NCBI RefSeq assembly: GCF_018402035.1
Contig: NZ_JAGYJN010000008.1
Span: 1 to 64,000, forward strand
DNA: 64,000 bases
From: Roseicyclus sp.
GTDB lineage: Bacteria; Pseudomonadota; Alphaproteobacteria; Rhodobacterales; Rhodobacteraceae
Direction of reading: 5' to 3'
Position 1 is the stretch's first letter, and each line of letters opens with the position of its first letter. The notes under the pieces are model-generated. The model was not told the origin of the DNA. It did no database searches and saw only the letters and a list, made by a program, of their open reading frames with translations. Shown here one piece after another: positions 55,540 through 64,000 of the stretch. The position numbers and the translations under genes were made by a program.

Positions 55540-56960
55540 GCGCGCTTTGGACAAGTGCTGAGGCCGCCGCCGCCACCGGCGGGCAGGTCGTGGGCGATTG
55601 GGCGGTCACGGGCCTGTCGATCGACAGCCGGACCATCGCGCCGGGTGAAATGTTCGTGGCGCTTTCGGCCGCGCGCGATGGGCATGATTTCGTGGCCGAT
55701 GCTTTGGCGCGTGGGGCGGCCGCTGCAATGGTGGCCCATGTGCCTGAGGGCGTCGATCCGGCCAAGCTGTTGATCGTGGGCGATGTGATGGATGGCCTGC
55801 GCGCCTTGGGCGCGGCGGGGCGCGCGCGCACCCGTGCGAAAGTTATCGCCGTCACCGGATCGGTCGGCAAAACCACGGTCAAAGAAATGCTGCGCGCGGC
55901 CCTTGCCCCGCAGGGTCGGACCCATGCCGCCGAGGCGAGTTTCAACAACCATTGGGGCGTGCCGATTACGCTGGCGCGCATGCCTGCTGACACCGATTTC
56001 GCGGTGATCGAGATCGGCATGAACCATCCCGGCGAGATTGCGCCGCTGTCCCATCTTGCCCGGCCTGATATCGCCATCGTTACCACCGTCGCCCCCGCCC
56101 ATCTGGAAGCTTTCGGCGTAATCGAGGGGATCGCGCATGAAAAAGCCGCGATTTATGATGGGCTTGTCCCCGGCGGCATCGCGCTTGCCCATGCCGATAT
56201 CGACACCGCCCAGATCCTTTTCGACAAGGCGCATGCCGTGGGCGCGCGCTTGGTGCGTTTTGGTGCGCGTGACGGGGTCGAGGCGCGGATGATCTCGGCC
56301 CAAGTCGCCGATAGTGCCACGGTGATCAAGGCCGATATCCTTGACACCGCGCGGGTGTTCAAGATCGGCGCGCCGGGGCGGCATTACGCGATGAATGCGC
56401 TGATTGCACTGACGGCGGCGGAACTGGCCGGGGCCGATGCGACCCAAGCTGCGATCACCTTGGCAGGTTGGACACCCTATCAAGGGCGCGGCACGCGTGA
56501 ACGCCTGACGCTAGGCGGGCGCGAGGATTTGGTCGTTGAAATGATCGATGACGCGTTCAACGCCAATCCCGCCTCCATCGCTGCCGCGCTTGAGATGTTG
56601 GCCGCAGCCGAGCCCGAGGGGCGCGGGCGGCGGATCGCGGTTCTGGGCGACATGCTGGAGCTTGGGCCGACCGGTCCAGCGCTGCATGCCGCCATCGCCG
56701 ATCACCCCGCCATGGCGCGCATCGCGCTGGTGCATACGGTGGGGCCGTTGATGGCGCATCTGCATGCGGCCTTGCCCGGTGCGATCCGTGGCCATCACAG
56801 CGACAGCGCCGAAGAGATGGCCGCGCATTTGCCCCAAGGGCTGAAGGCGGGGGATATCGTGCTGCTCAAGGGCTCAAAGGGGATCAGGGTCTCTCGCGTA
56901 GTTGACGCGCTGCGCAAACTCGGGCAAGCGGCAGTGGGCAACAAACAGGGACACCGCTAG
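55536..56960 (+). CDS. murF: UDP-MurNAc-tripeptide:D-Ala-D-Ala ligase
   Basis: A 474-residue Mur ligase adding D-Ala-D-Ala. The N-terminal VTGLSIDSRTIAPGEMFVALSAARDGHDFVADAL is the UDP-substrate domain, VIAVTGSVGKTTVKEML the ATP loop, and EASFNNHWGVPITLARM the MurF-specific block. DDAFNANPASIAAAL and LGDMLELG follow in the C-terminal domain. Its start overlaps murE and mraY begins immediately after its stop. Confidence 0.97.
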   Translation: MSALWTSAEAAAATGGQVVGDWAVTGLSIDSRTIAPGEMFVALSAARDGHDFVADALARGAAAAMVAHVPEGVDPAKLLIVGDVMDGLRALGAAGRARTRAKVIAVTGSVGKTTVKEMLRAALAPQGRTHAAEASFNNHWGVPITLARMPADTDFAVIEIGMNHPGEIAPLSHLARPDIAIVTTVAPAHLEAFGVIEGIAHEKAAIYDGLVPGGIALAHADIDTAQILFDKAHAVGARLVRFGARDGVEARMISAQVADSATVIKADILDTARVFKIGAPGRHYAMNALIALTAAELAGADATQAAITLAGWTPYQGRGTRERLTLGGREDLVVEMIDDAFNANPASIAAALEMLAAAEPEGRGRRIAVLGDMLELGPTGPALHAAIADHPAMARIALVHTVGPLMAHLHAALPGAIRGHHSDSAEEMAAHLPQGLKAGDIVLLKGSKGIRVSRVVDALRKLGQAAVGNKQGHR

Positions 56961-58043
56961 ATGTTGTATTGGCTGACCGCGTTCTCCGATGGCGGGGATG
57001 TCTTCAACCTGTTTCGCTACATCACCTTTCGTGCAGGCGGGGCATTCTTTACAGCACTGGTCTTTGGCTTTGTCTTTGGCCAGCCCTTGATCAATGCGCT
57101 GAGGCGGAAATATTCCGGCGGCCAGCCGATCCGCGCCGATGGCCCGGCCCACCATATCTCCAAGGCGGGAACGCCGACCATGGGGGGGTTGTTGATCCTT
57201 GCCGCGCTGACATTGTCCACGCTGATGTGGGCGCGGCTTGATAACCCCTATGTCTGGATCGTGCTTTTGACCACGGTCGCCTTTGGCCTGATCGGCTTTG
57301 CCGATGACTGGGCCAAGGTCAGCCGCAACACCAGCGCGGGCCTCTCGGGGCGGGTGCGGCTCTTGATTGGCTTCGTGATCGCCGCGATGGCTGCAACGGC
57401 TTGCGTCTATATCCACCCCGCACCGCTGGCGGCCCAACTGGCAGTGCCGGTGTTCAAGGATGTGCTGATCAACATGGGCTGGCTGTTTTTGCCTTTTGCG
57501 ATGCTGGTGATCGTGGGGTCGGCCAATGCCGTGAACCTGACCGATGGGTTGGACGGTTTGGCGATCATGCCAGTGATGATCGCGGCAGGCACGTTGGGCG
57601 TGATCGCCTATGCCGTGGGGCGGGTGGATTTCACCGAATATCTCGATGTGCATTACGTTCCCGGCACGGGTGAGTTGCTGATCTTCACCGCCGGGCTGAT
57701 CGGCGGCGGCCTTGGGTTTTTGTGGTATAATGCGCCGCCCGCCGCTGTGTTCATGGGCGATACCGGATCGCTCGCGCTGGGCGGCGCGCTGGGGGCCATC
57801 GCTGTTGCCACCAAGCACGAGATCGTGCTGGCCATCGTCGGTGGCCTTTTCGTGGCCGAAGCCGTCAGCGTGATCGTGCAGGTTCTTTACTTCAAGGCGA
57901 CCGGCAAGCGCGTCTTCCTGATGGCGCCGATCCACCACCATTTCGAGAAAAAAGGCTGGGCCGAGCCGCAGGTGGTGATCCGGTTCTGGATCATCTCGCT
58001 GATCTTGGCGCTGATCGGTCTGGCGACGTTGAAGCTGCGCTGA
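56961..58043 (+). CDS. mraY: Phospho-MurNAc-pentapeptide transferase
   Basis: A 360-residue polytopic inner-membrane enzyme that makes lipid I from UDP-MurNAc-pentapeptide and undecaprenyl phosphate. About ten hydrophobic segments are present. The catalytic aspartates are in [25 protein letters not shown] and [14 protein letters not shown]; the loop motif is [24 protein letters not shown]. It starts directly after murF. Confidence 0.98.
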   Translation: MLYWLTAFSDGGDVFNLFRYITFRAGGAFFTALVFGFVFGQPLINALRRKYSGGQPIRADGPAHHISKAGTPTMGGLLILAALTLSTLMWARLDNPYVWIVLLTTVAFGLIGFADDWAKVSRNTSAGLSGRVRLLIGFVIAAMAATACVYIHPAPLAAQLAVPVFKDVLINMGWLFLPFAMLVIVGSANAVNLTDGLDGLAIMPVMIAAGTLGVIAYAVGRVDFTEYLDVHYVPGTGELLIFTAGLIGGGLGFLWYNAPPAAVFMGDTGSLALGGALGAIAVATKHEIVLAIVGGLFVAEAVSVIVQVLYFKATGKRVFLMAPIHHHFEKKGWAEPQVVIRFWIISLILALIGLATLKLR

Positions 58044-58065
58044 TGCAGCGCTTGGGGGGCAGGCC

Positions 58066-59463
58066 ATGATACCGGTTCAAGGCGTCGAGGGGCAGCGGGT
58101 CGCGGTGCTGGGGCTTGGCCGGTCGGGTCTGGCCACCGCGCGGGCCTTGCGCGCAGGCGGGGCCGAAGCGTTGTGCTGGGACGATGGCGCGCCCGCCCGC
58201 GCGGTGGCCGAGGCCGAGGGTTTCACCATCTGGGATCCGATGGCCCCTGACGCCTTTGTCGGTGTGGCCGCACTGATTACCTCGCCCGGCATTCCGCATC
58301 TCTACCCCGCCCCGCACCGCGCGATTGCTGCTGCCCGCATGGCGGGTGTGCCGGTCGATAATGATGTGGGGCTGTTTTTCCGCTCGCTCGGCATGGGCGC
58401 GTGGGATGATATGGAGGAGCCGCCCAAGGTTGTGGCAATCACCGGGTCAAACGGGAAATCCACGACATCGGCCTTGATCGCCCATATCCTCAAGGTTGCG
58501 GGGCGGCCCGTGCAACTGGCTGGCAATATCGGGCGCGGTGTGCTGGATATCGACCCGCCCGAGGATGGCGGCGTGGTGGTGTTGGAGCTGAGCTCCTACC
58601 AGATTGAGCTTGCCCGCGCGCTGACGCCCGATGTGGCGGTGTTCATCAATCTTTCACCCGATCATCTGGACCGTCACGGCGGCATGGGTGGCTATTTCGC
58701 GGCCAAACGGCGGCTTTTTTCCGAGGGTGGGCCGGATCGCGCCGTGATCGGCGTGGACGAGATCGAGGGGCAGTATATCGCCAACCAACTGGCCGAAGGG
58801 CCGGGCGATGCCCGCGTCATCCGTGTCTCGCAGGCCAAACTTTCGGGGCCGGGATGGGATCTGGTGGCGCGCAAGGGCTGGCTGTCGGAGATGCGCAAGG
58901 GCCGCCAAGTCGCCTCCATCGACCTGCGCGGCGTCCCCGGCCTTCCCGGTGCGCATAACCACCAAAACGCCGCCTGCGCCTATGGCGCCTGCCGCGCGTT
59001 GGGCCTATCGCCCAAGGAGATCGAGACCGCCTTTCACAGCTTTGAAGGGCTGCCCCATCGCAGCCAACGGGTGGCCGAAATCGGTGGCGTGTCCTTCGTC
59101 AACGACAGCAAGGCCACGAATGTGGATGCCGCCGTCAAAGCGCTGGCCGCTTTTTCGCGCATCCGCTGGATCTGTGGCGGGCTGGAGAAAGAGGGGGGGA
59201 TGGCGGCGCTGGCCCCTGCGGCAGGCGAAGTGATCAAAGCCTATGTCATCGGGCGCGAGGCCGCCGCTTTCGCCCTGCATCTGGGCGATGTCCCGCATGA
59301 GGTCTGCGGCGACATGGCGACCGCCGTGGCCCGCGCAGCCGCCGAGGCCACGCCGGGCGACACGGTGCTCTTGGCCCCTGCGGCGGCGAGTTTCGACCAA
59401 TACGACAGCTTCGAGCATCGTGGGCGCGATTTCATGGAGCAGGTGGGCAGGCTGCAACCATAA
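58066..59463 (+). CDS. murD: UDP-MurNAc-L-Ala:D-glutamate ligase
   Basis: A 465-residue Mur ligase. [17 protein letters not shown] (from residue 11) is the N-terminal UDP-binding motif, [21 protein letters not shown] the ATP loop, and [24 protein letters not shown] the central block. [17 protein letters not shown] is the MurD C-terminal signature. Followed by a 133-bp gap before ftsW that holds a weak CCCCCGCGGGTATTT sequence but no gene. Confidence 0.97.
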   Translation: MIPVQGVEGQRVAVLGLGRSGLATARALRAGGAEALCWDDGAPARAVAEAEGFTIWDPMAPDAFVGVAALITSPGIPHLYPAPHRAIAAARMAGVPVDNDVGLFFRSLGMGAWDDMEEPPKVVAITGSNGKSTTSALIAHILKVAGRPVQLAGNIGRGVLDIDPPEDGGVVVLELSSYQIELARALTPDVAVFINLSPDHLDRHGGMGGYFAAKRRLFSEGGPDRAVIGVDEIEGQYIANQLAEGPGDARVIRVSQAKLSGPGWDLVARKGWLSEMRKGRQVASIDLRGVPGLPGAHNHQNAACAYGACRALGLSPKEIETAFHSFEGLPHRSQRVAEIGGVSFVNDSKATNVDAAVKALAAFSRIRWICGGLEKEGGMAALAPAAGEVIKAYVIGREAAAFALHLGDVPHEVCGDMATAVARAAAEATPGDTVLLAPAAASFDQYDSFEHRGRDFMEQVGRLQP

Positions 59464-59596
59464 TCTTGATGCTGATATCGCGGGCAAGAGCCAAGCTAGG
59501 ACTAGCCCCCGCGGGTATTTCGGAGTAGTGTCACCACCAGACCCGGCAAACGGGCGATCCTGAGGCAGACAAGAACAAGACGGGCGGGCAGTCCCC

Positions 59597-60763
59597 ATGA
59601 CGGAAATCGCGCATGGCACGGTGATCGTGCAATCTGGCGAAGCTGTTCTTCCACGTTGGTGGCGGACAGTCGACCGGGTCACGATCTTTTGCATCTTTTC
59701 CCTTTTCGGCATCGGCATCTTGCTGGGCTTTGCGGCCTCCACCCCCTTGGCCGAGCGCAACGGGCTTGATCCTTTCTATTATGTCACGCGGCAGGCGGCA
59801 TTTGGTGGTTTGGCGCTGATGGTGATGCTGGTTGTGTCCATGCTGAACCCGGTGATGATCCGCCGGCTTGGCGTGATCGGCTTTTTCGGCGCGGTCTTCG
59901 CACTGGCCATGCTGCCCGCCTTTGGCACAGATTTCGGCCAAGGGGCGGTGCGCTGGTTCTCGCTTGGCTTTGCCTCGGTGCAACCGGCCGAGTTTCTCAA
60001 GCCGGTGTTCGTGATCTTCACCGCATGGATGATCGCGGCCAGCCAAGAGATTGGCGGCCCGCCGGGCAAGAGCGTTTCGCTCTTCACCATGATCGTGATC
60101 GTGGGCTTTTTGGTCATGCAGCCCGATTTCGGCCAAGGCGCGCTGATCGTCTTTGCATGGTCGGTGATCTATTTCGTCTCGGGCGCGCCGATGCTGGTCT
60201 TGTTCAGCGTCATGGCATTGGTGGCGGCAGGCGGGGTTTATGCCTATGCCAATTCCGAGCATGTGGCGCGCCGTATCGACGGTTTCCTGTCGACCGAGAT
60301 CGACCCCACCACCCAGATCGGCTATGCCACCGACGCGATCCGCAATGGCGGGTTGTTTGGCGCAGGTCTGGGCGAGGGGACGGTCCGCTGGACGCTACCG
60401 GATGCGCATACCGATTTCATCATCGCGGTCGCCGCCGAGGAATATGGCGTGGTCATGGTCTATCTGATCATCGCGCTGTTCGTCACCATCGCGCTACGCT
60501 CCTATTTCCGCCTGATGCGCGAGCGCGACACCTTTATCCGCTTGGCGGGCACGGGGCTGGTCAGTCTTTTGGCGCTACAGGCTTTTATCAATCTGGGCGT
60601 GGCGGTGCGTATTCTGCCCGCCAAGGGGATGACGCTGCCTTTCGTCAGCTATGGCGGATCGTCGCTGATCGCGATGGGGATCGCGGTGGGTATGCTGCTC
60701 GCCTTTACCCGGTCGCGGCCGCAGGGCGAGATCGGCGATTACCTTTTGTCACGCCAGCGGTGA
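59597..60763 (+). CDS. ftsW: Lipid II polymerase FtsW
   Basis: A 388-residue SEDS-family inner-membrane glycosyltransferase with about ten spans. Family blocks [44 protein letters not shown] and [30 protein letters not shown] are intact. It polymerises septal glycan with FtsI. The start gives an N-terminal cytoplasmic segment of about 28 residues. murG follows 4 bp later. Confidence 0.96.
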   Translation: MTEIAHGTVIVQSGEAVLPRWWRTVDRVTIFCIFSLFGIGILLGFAASTPLAERNGLDPFYYVTRQAAFGGLALMVMLVVSMLNPVMIRRLGVIGFFGAVFALAMLPAFGTDFGQGAVRWFSLGFASVQPAEFLKPVFVIFTAWMIAASQEIGGPPGKSVSLFTMIVIVGFLVMQPDFGQGALIVFAWSVIYFVSGAPMLVLFSVMALVAAGGVYAYANSEHVARRIDGFLSTEIDPTTQIGYATDAIRNGGLFGAGLGEGTVRWTLPDAHTDFIIAVAAEEYGVVMVYLIIALFVTIALRSYFRLMRERDTFIRLAGTGLVSLLALQAFINLGVAVRILPAKGMTLPFVSYGGSSLIAMGIAVGMLLAFTRSRPQGEIGDYLLSRQR

Positions 60764-60767
60764 GCCG

Positions 60768-61871
60768 ATGACACCGACCAGCGCACATTTGATCATCGCG
60801 GCCGGCGGCACGGGCGGGCATATGTTCCCGGCCCAAGCGCTGGCCGAGGTGATGCTGCGCCGGGGCTGGAAGGTGACATTATCCACCGATGCGCGCGGTG
60901 CGCGCTACACTGATGGGTGCTCGCATGCCGTGGCTGTGCGCGAGGTGGCCTCGGCCACATTCGCGCGTGGGGGCGTCTTTGGCAAACTGCTGGCACCTTT
61001 GCGCATTGCGGGCGGCATCTTGGCCGCGACGCTGCGCATGTGGCGCGAAAAGCCCGATGTGGTCGTTGGCTTTGGCGGCTATCCCACGATCCCTGCGCTG
61101 GCTGCGGCATGGATCACGCGCACGCCTTGCATGATCCATGAGCAAAACGGTGTCTTGGGCCGGGTCAATCGCCTGTTTGCGCGGCGCGTCGATATTGTGG
61201 CGTGCGGGACATGGCCCACCACGCTTCCCCAAGGGCTAGAGGGGGTGCATACTGGCAACCCGGTGCGCGCCGCCGTGTTAGAGCGCGCAGGCGCGCCCTA
61301 TCTGCCGCCGGGCGATTGGCCGATGAGCCTTTTGGTCATCGGCGGCAGCCAAGGCGCGCGCATCTTGTCCGATATGGTGCCTGCGGCCATCGCCCGCCTG
61401 CCCGAGGGGTTGCGCGCGCATCTCAGGGTCGCACAGCAAGCCCGTGCCGAAGACCTGCAACGCGTGATCGAAGCCTATGGCGCAATCGGTGTGCGCGGAG
61501 AAATCGATACCTTCTTTCGCGATATCCCCCGCCGCCTGTCCGAGGCGCAGCTGGTGATCAGCCGCGCGGGTGCCTCATCTGTGGCCGATATCTCGGTCAT
61601 TGGGCGGCCCGCGATCTTGATCCCCTATGCGCAAGCCACCGCCGATCATCAAAGCGCCAATGCCAGCGGTCTTGTTGCAGCCGGTGGCGCGGTGGTGATA
61701 TCGGAACAATCGCTTTCGCCCGACAGTTTGGCGCAGGCGATACACTCCATTCTTACCGAACCGGCCAAGGCCGATCAGATGGCGCAAGCGGCTTTGTCGC
61801 TGGGCCTGCCCGATGCGGCCCAAAGGCTTGCGGCACTGGTCGAGGAACTGGCCCAGAAAGGCGCTGCATGA
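60768..61871 (+). CDS. murG: UDP-GlcNAc:lipid I N-acetylglucosamine transferase MurG
   Basis: A 367-residue GT-B glycosyltransferase producing lipid [31 protein letters not shown] is the N-terminal G loop; [17 protein letters not shown] and [16 protein letters not shown] follow. The C-terminal half has [14 protein letters not shown] and [35 protein letters not shown], the UDP-GlcNAc site. Overlaps murC by 4 bp. Confidence 0.97.
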   Translation: MTPTSAHLIIAAGGTGGHMFPAQALAEVMLRRGWKVTLSTDARGARYTDGCSHAVAVREVASATFARGGVFGKLLAPLRIAGGILAATLRMWREKPDVVVGFGGYPTIPALAAAWITRTPCMIHEQNGVLGRVNRLFARRVDIVACGTWPTTLPQGLEGVHTGNPVRAAVLERAGAPYLPPGDWPMSLLVIGGSQGARILSDMVPAAIARLPEGLRAHLRVAQQARAEDLQRVIEAYGAIGVRGEIDTFFRDIPRRLSEAQLVISRAGASSVADISVIGRPAILIPYAQATADHQSANASGLVAAGGAVVISEQSLSPDSLAQAIHSILTEPAKADQMAQAALSLGLPDAAQRLAALVEELAQKGAA

Positions 61872-63283
61872 CACCTGCGATTACGAAACTGCCGACCAAG
61901 CTCGGGGCGATCCATTTCGTGGGTATCGGTGGCATCGGTATGTCGGGGATCGCCGAGGTGCTTTTGAACCATGGCTATCAGGTGCAAGGCTCGGATCTCA
62001 AAGCCTCCAAGATCACCGAACGGCTCGAGGGTTTGGGCGCGCGCGTCTTTATCGGGCAAAAAGCCGAGAACCTTGAGGCCGCCGAGGTGGTGGTGATCTC
62101 GTCAGCCATTAAGCCCGGCAATCCCGAGCTTGATGCCGCGCGGCTGCGGGGTCTGCCCGTTGTGCGCCGGGCTGAAATGCTGGCCGAGTTGATGCGCCTG
62201 CGCTCGAACATTGCGATTGCGGGCACACATGGCAAGACGACAACCACCACCATGGTGGCCACGCTTTTGGATGCGGGCGGCGTTGATCCGACGGTGATCA
62301 ATGGCGGCGTGATCCATGCCTATGGCTCGAACGCGCGGGTGGGCCAAGGCGACTGGATGGTGGTCGAGGCTGACGAGTCCGATGGCACCTTCAACCGCCT
62401 GCCTGCGACTATCGCCATCGTCACAAATATCGACCCCGAGCATATGGAGCATTGGGGCACGATCGAGAACTTGCGCAAAGGCTTTCTCGATTTCGTCTCG
62501 AACATCCCCTTTTACGGGCTGGCCGTGTGCTGCACTGATCATCCGGAGGTGCAAGCGCTGGTGGGCCGCATCACGGATCGCCGTGTCGTGACCTTTGGCT
62601 TTAACGCACAGGCCGATGTGCGCGCGGTCAATCTGAGCTATAAATCGGGCATCGCGCATTTCGACATCGCGCTACAGGCCGAGGGGCAGGTGATCGAGGG
62701 TTGCACCCTACCGATGCCGGGCGATCACAATGTCTCTAATGCTTTGGCGGCCGTGGCCGTGGCCCGCCATCTGGGCATGAAGGCCGATGAAATTCGCGGT
62801 GCATTGGCGGGTTTCAAGGGCGTGAACCGCCGCTTCACCAAGGTGGGCGAGGTGGGCGGCATCACCATCATCGACGATTACGGCCATCACCCGGTCGAGA
62901 TCGCCGCCGTGCTGAAAGCCGCGCGTCAAGCCAGCGAGGGCCGCGTGATCGCGGTGCATCAACCCCATCGCTATACCCGCCTGTCCAGCCTGTTCGAGGA
63001 TTTCTGCACCTGCTTCAACGAGGCCGATGTGGTTGGCATCGCCGAGATTTATGCGGCGGGCGAAGATCCAATCCCCGGTGCGGGGCGCGACGATCTGGTG
63101 GCGGGGCTGATCCGTCATGGCCACCGCCATGCCCGCGCTGTTGTGTCCGAGGATGATCTGGAGCGGCTGGTGCGCGAACAGGCGCGGCCGGGCGATATGG
63201 TCGTCTGTTTGGGCGCTGGCACCATCTCGGCTTGGGCGCAGGGCTTGGCCGCGCGGCTCAAAGATCTCGATGCACGCGGCTAG
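61868..63283 (+). CDS. murC: UDP-MurNAc:L-alanine ligase
   Basis: A 471-residue Mur ligase. [28 protein letters not shown] is the N-terminal UDP domain and [20 protein letters not shown] the ATP loop. [32 protein letters not shown] and [20 protein letters not shown] are MurC signatures. ATG 61868 overlaps the murG stop. A 66-bp gap without a reading frame separates it from murB. Confidence 0.97.
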   Translation: MTPAITKLPTKLGAIHFVGIGGIGMSGIAEVLLNHGYQVQGSDLKASKITERLEGLGARVFIGQKAENLEAAEVVVISSAIKPGNPELDAARLRGLPVVRRAEMLAELMRLRSNIAIAGTHGKTTTTTMVATLLDAGGVDPTVINGGVIHAYGSNARVGQGDWMVVEADESDGTFNRLPATIAIVTNIDPEHMEHWGTIENLRKGFLDFVSNIPFYGLAVCCTDHPEVQALVGRITDRRVVTFGFNAQADVRAVNLSYKSGIAHFDIALQAEGQVIEGCTLPMPGDHNVSNALAAVAVARHLGMKADEIRGALAGFKGVNRRFTKVGEVGGITIIDDYGHHPVEIAAVLKAARQASEGRVIAVHQPHRYTRLSSLFEDFCTCFNEADVVGIAEIYAAGEDPIPGAGRDDLVAGLIRHGHRHARAVVSEDDLERLVREQARPGDMVVCLGAGTISAWAQGLAARLKDLDARG

Positions 63284-63349
63284 GGGGCAGATGTTGCGCG
63301 GGCTGCGCCTTGCTGGACAGCGCGCCAGCGCAGCGCGAGCAACCCGGCA

Positions 63350-64000
63350 ATGACCGCGATCCAAGATATCCCCCTGCGTGGGCGCGCGACGCCTAACCGG
63401 CCCTTGGCCGATTTGACATGGTTGCGCGTGGGTGGTCCCGCCGATTGGTTGATCCAGCCCGCCGATGCGGATGATCTGGCGATGTTTCTGGCGGCACTTG
63501 CCCCCGATGTGCCGGTCTTTCCCATGGGGGTCGGCTCGAACCTGATCGTGCGTGATGGCGGGATTGCGGGGGTGGTGATCCGGCTTGGGCGCGGCTTCAA
63601 CGCGATCATGATCGATGGCGATCTGGTGACAGCCGGGGCGGCGGCGCTTGATGCGCATGTCGCAATCAAGGCGGCCGAGGCGGGGCGCGATCTGACCTTC
63701 CTGCGCACAATCCCCGGCTCTGTCGGTGGCGCGCTCAGGATGAATGCGGGTTGTTACGGGCGCTATGTGGCCGATCATTTCGTTTCAGCCCGTGTGATTC
63801 ACCGCGATGGGCGCGCGGAAACACTGGGGCAGGGCGATATCGGTTTTGCCTATCGCCAGACCGATCTGCCCCCCGATAGCATCGTGACCGAGGTCACCTT
63901 TCATGCCCCTGCCGGTGATCCCGAAGCGCTTGCTTCACTGATGGCCGACCAGATCGCCAAGCGCGACGCGACCCAACCCACCAAGGACCGCAGCGCCGGA
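63350..64000 (+). CDS. murB: UDP-N-acetylenolpyruvoylglucosamine reductase, partial
   Basis: A FAD enzyme reducing enolpyruvyl-UDP-GlcNAc to UDP-MurNAc; 217 codons are visible and the gene runs off the right edge. It starts [34 protein letters not shown], with the FAD-binding [23 protein letters not shown] and [21 protein letters not shown]. The last block indicates a type IIa MurB. It continues the dcw order after murC. Confidence 0.96.
   Translation, partial: MTAIQDIPLRGRATPNRPLADLTWLRVGGPADWLIQPADADDLAMFLAALAPDVPVFPMGVGSNLIVRDGGIAGVVIRLGRGFNAIMIDGDLVTAGAAALDAHVAIKAAEAGRDLTFLRTIPGSVGGALRMNAGCYGRYVADHFVSARVIHRDGRAETLGQGDIGFAYRQTDLPPDSIVTEVTFHAPAGDPEALASLMADQIAKRDATQPTKDRSAG

Noticed and set aside
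61202-61867. Upstream extension of the murC frame through murG
   Set aside because: The extension lies in another frame of murG and has no Mur-ligase similarity; ATG 61868 overlaps the murG stop in the usual ATGA manner.
63284-63349. Possible small gene between murC and murB
   Set aside because: The gap is only 66 bp and has no start codon with a usable frame; nothing supported there.

Overview
The window is high-GC, tightly packed chromosomal DNA from an alphaproteobacterium, most probably a member of the Rhodobacterales (Rhodobacter/Roseobacter group). Supporting evidence: a BetI-type choline cluster next to choXWV, a CuyA-like cysteate lyase, a hisB-hisH-hisA-hisF-hisE block, a DUF1127 gene followed by stem-loops that carry the CCUCCUCCC motif (the CcsR arrangement known from Rhodobacter sphaeroides), and a long leader before mraZ that resembles the UpsM region. 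I see no rRNA, insertion sequence, prophage or CRISPR array. The window opens inside a panE-like gene and closes inside murB.

Layout. 1-4 kb: ketopantoate reductase-like gene and oxalate-CoA ligase-like gene on the minus strand, divergent from a CuyA-like lyase and an Asp/Glu racemase. 4-7.3 kb: divergent oxyR and katG with a shared control region. 7.3-10.7 kb: a compact minus-strand operon of hydantoinase, VOC protein, hydantoin-racemase-like protein and a DapA-fold protein without the usual catalytic residues. 10.7-15.3 kb: phosphomannomutase, then a three-gene membrane protein/MoxR/vWA unit. 15.3-23.7 kb: choline sulfate/choline to betaine catabolism (betI-betC-betB-betA) divergent from the choline ABC transporter choX-choW-choV, with a BetI-like operator between them. 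23.7-30.3 kb: glutaryl-CoA dehydrogenase, a photolyase-family protein with swapped domain order, clpP-clpX, and two sugar-transfer genes. 30.5-38.6 kb: tRNA-Tyr, an rRNA/tRNA 2'-O-methyltransferase, small proteins, the his block, a DUF1972 glycosyltransferase, tRNA-Gly and a lipoprotein. 38.7-46.7 kb: pyruvate carboxylase, an FMN alpha-hydroxyacid oxidase, UvrD and a LysE-type exporter. 46.7-49.8 kb: the sRNA stem-loop array, DUF1127, an MFS transporter and Mrp. 49.8-64 kb: the division/cell-wall (dcw) cluster mraZ-rsmH-ftsL-ftsI-murE-murF-mraY-murD-ftsW-murG-murC-murB.

The most notable signals are noncoding. They are six CUCC(U)CCC-loop hairpins downstream of DUF1127; four back-to-back palindromes between two convergent genes (32468-32560); a pair of perfect palindromes sharing the core TTCGTACGAA between choV and gcdH (23647-23697); the structured mraZ leader; and several symmetric operator-like elements in divergent promoters. 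All functions are read from sequence motifs and family knowledge; no database search was run.
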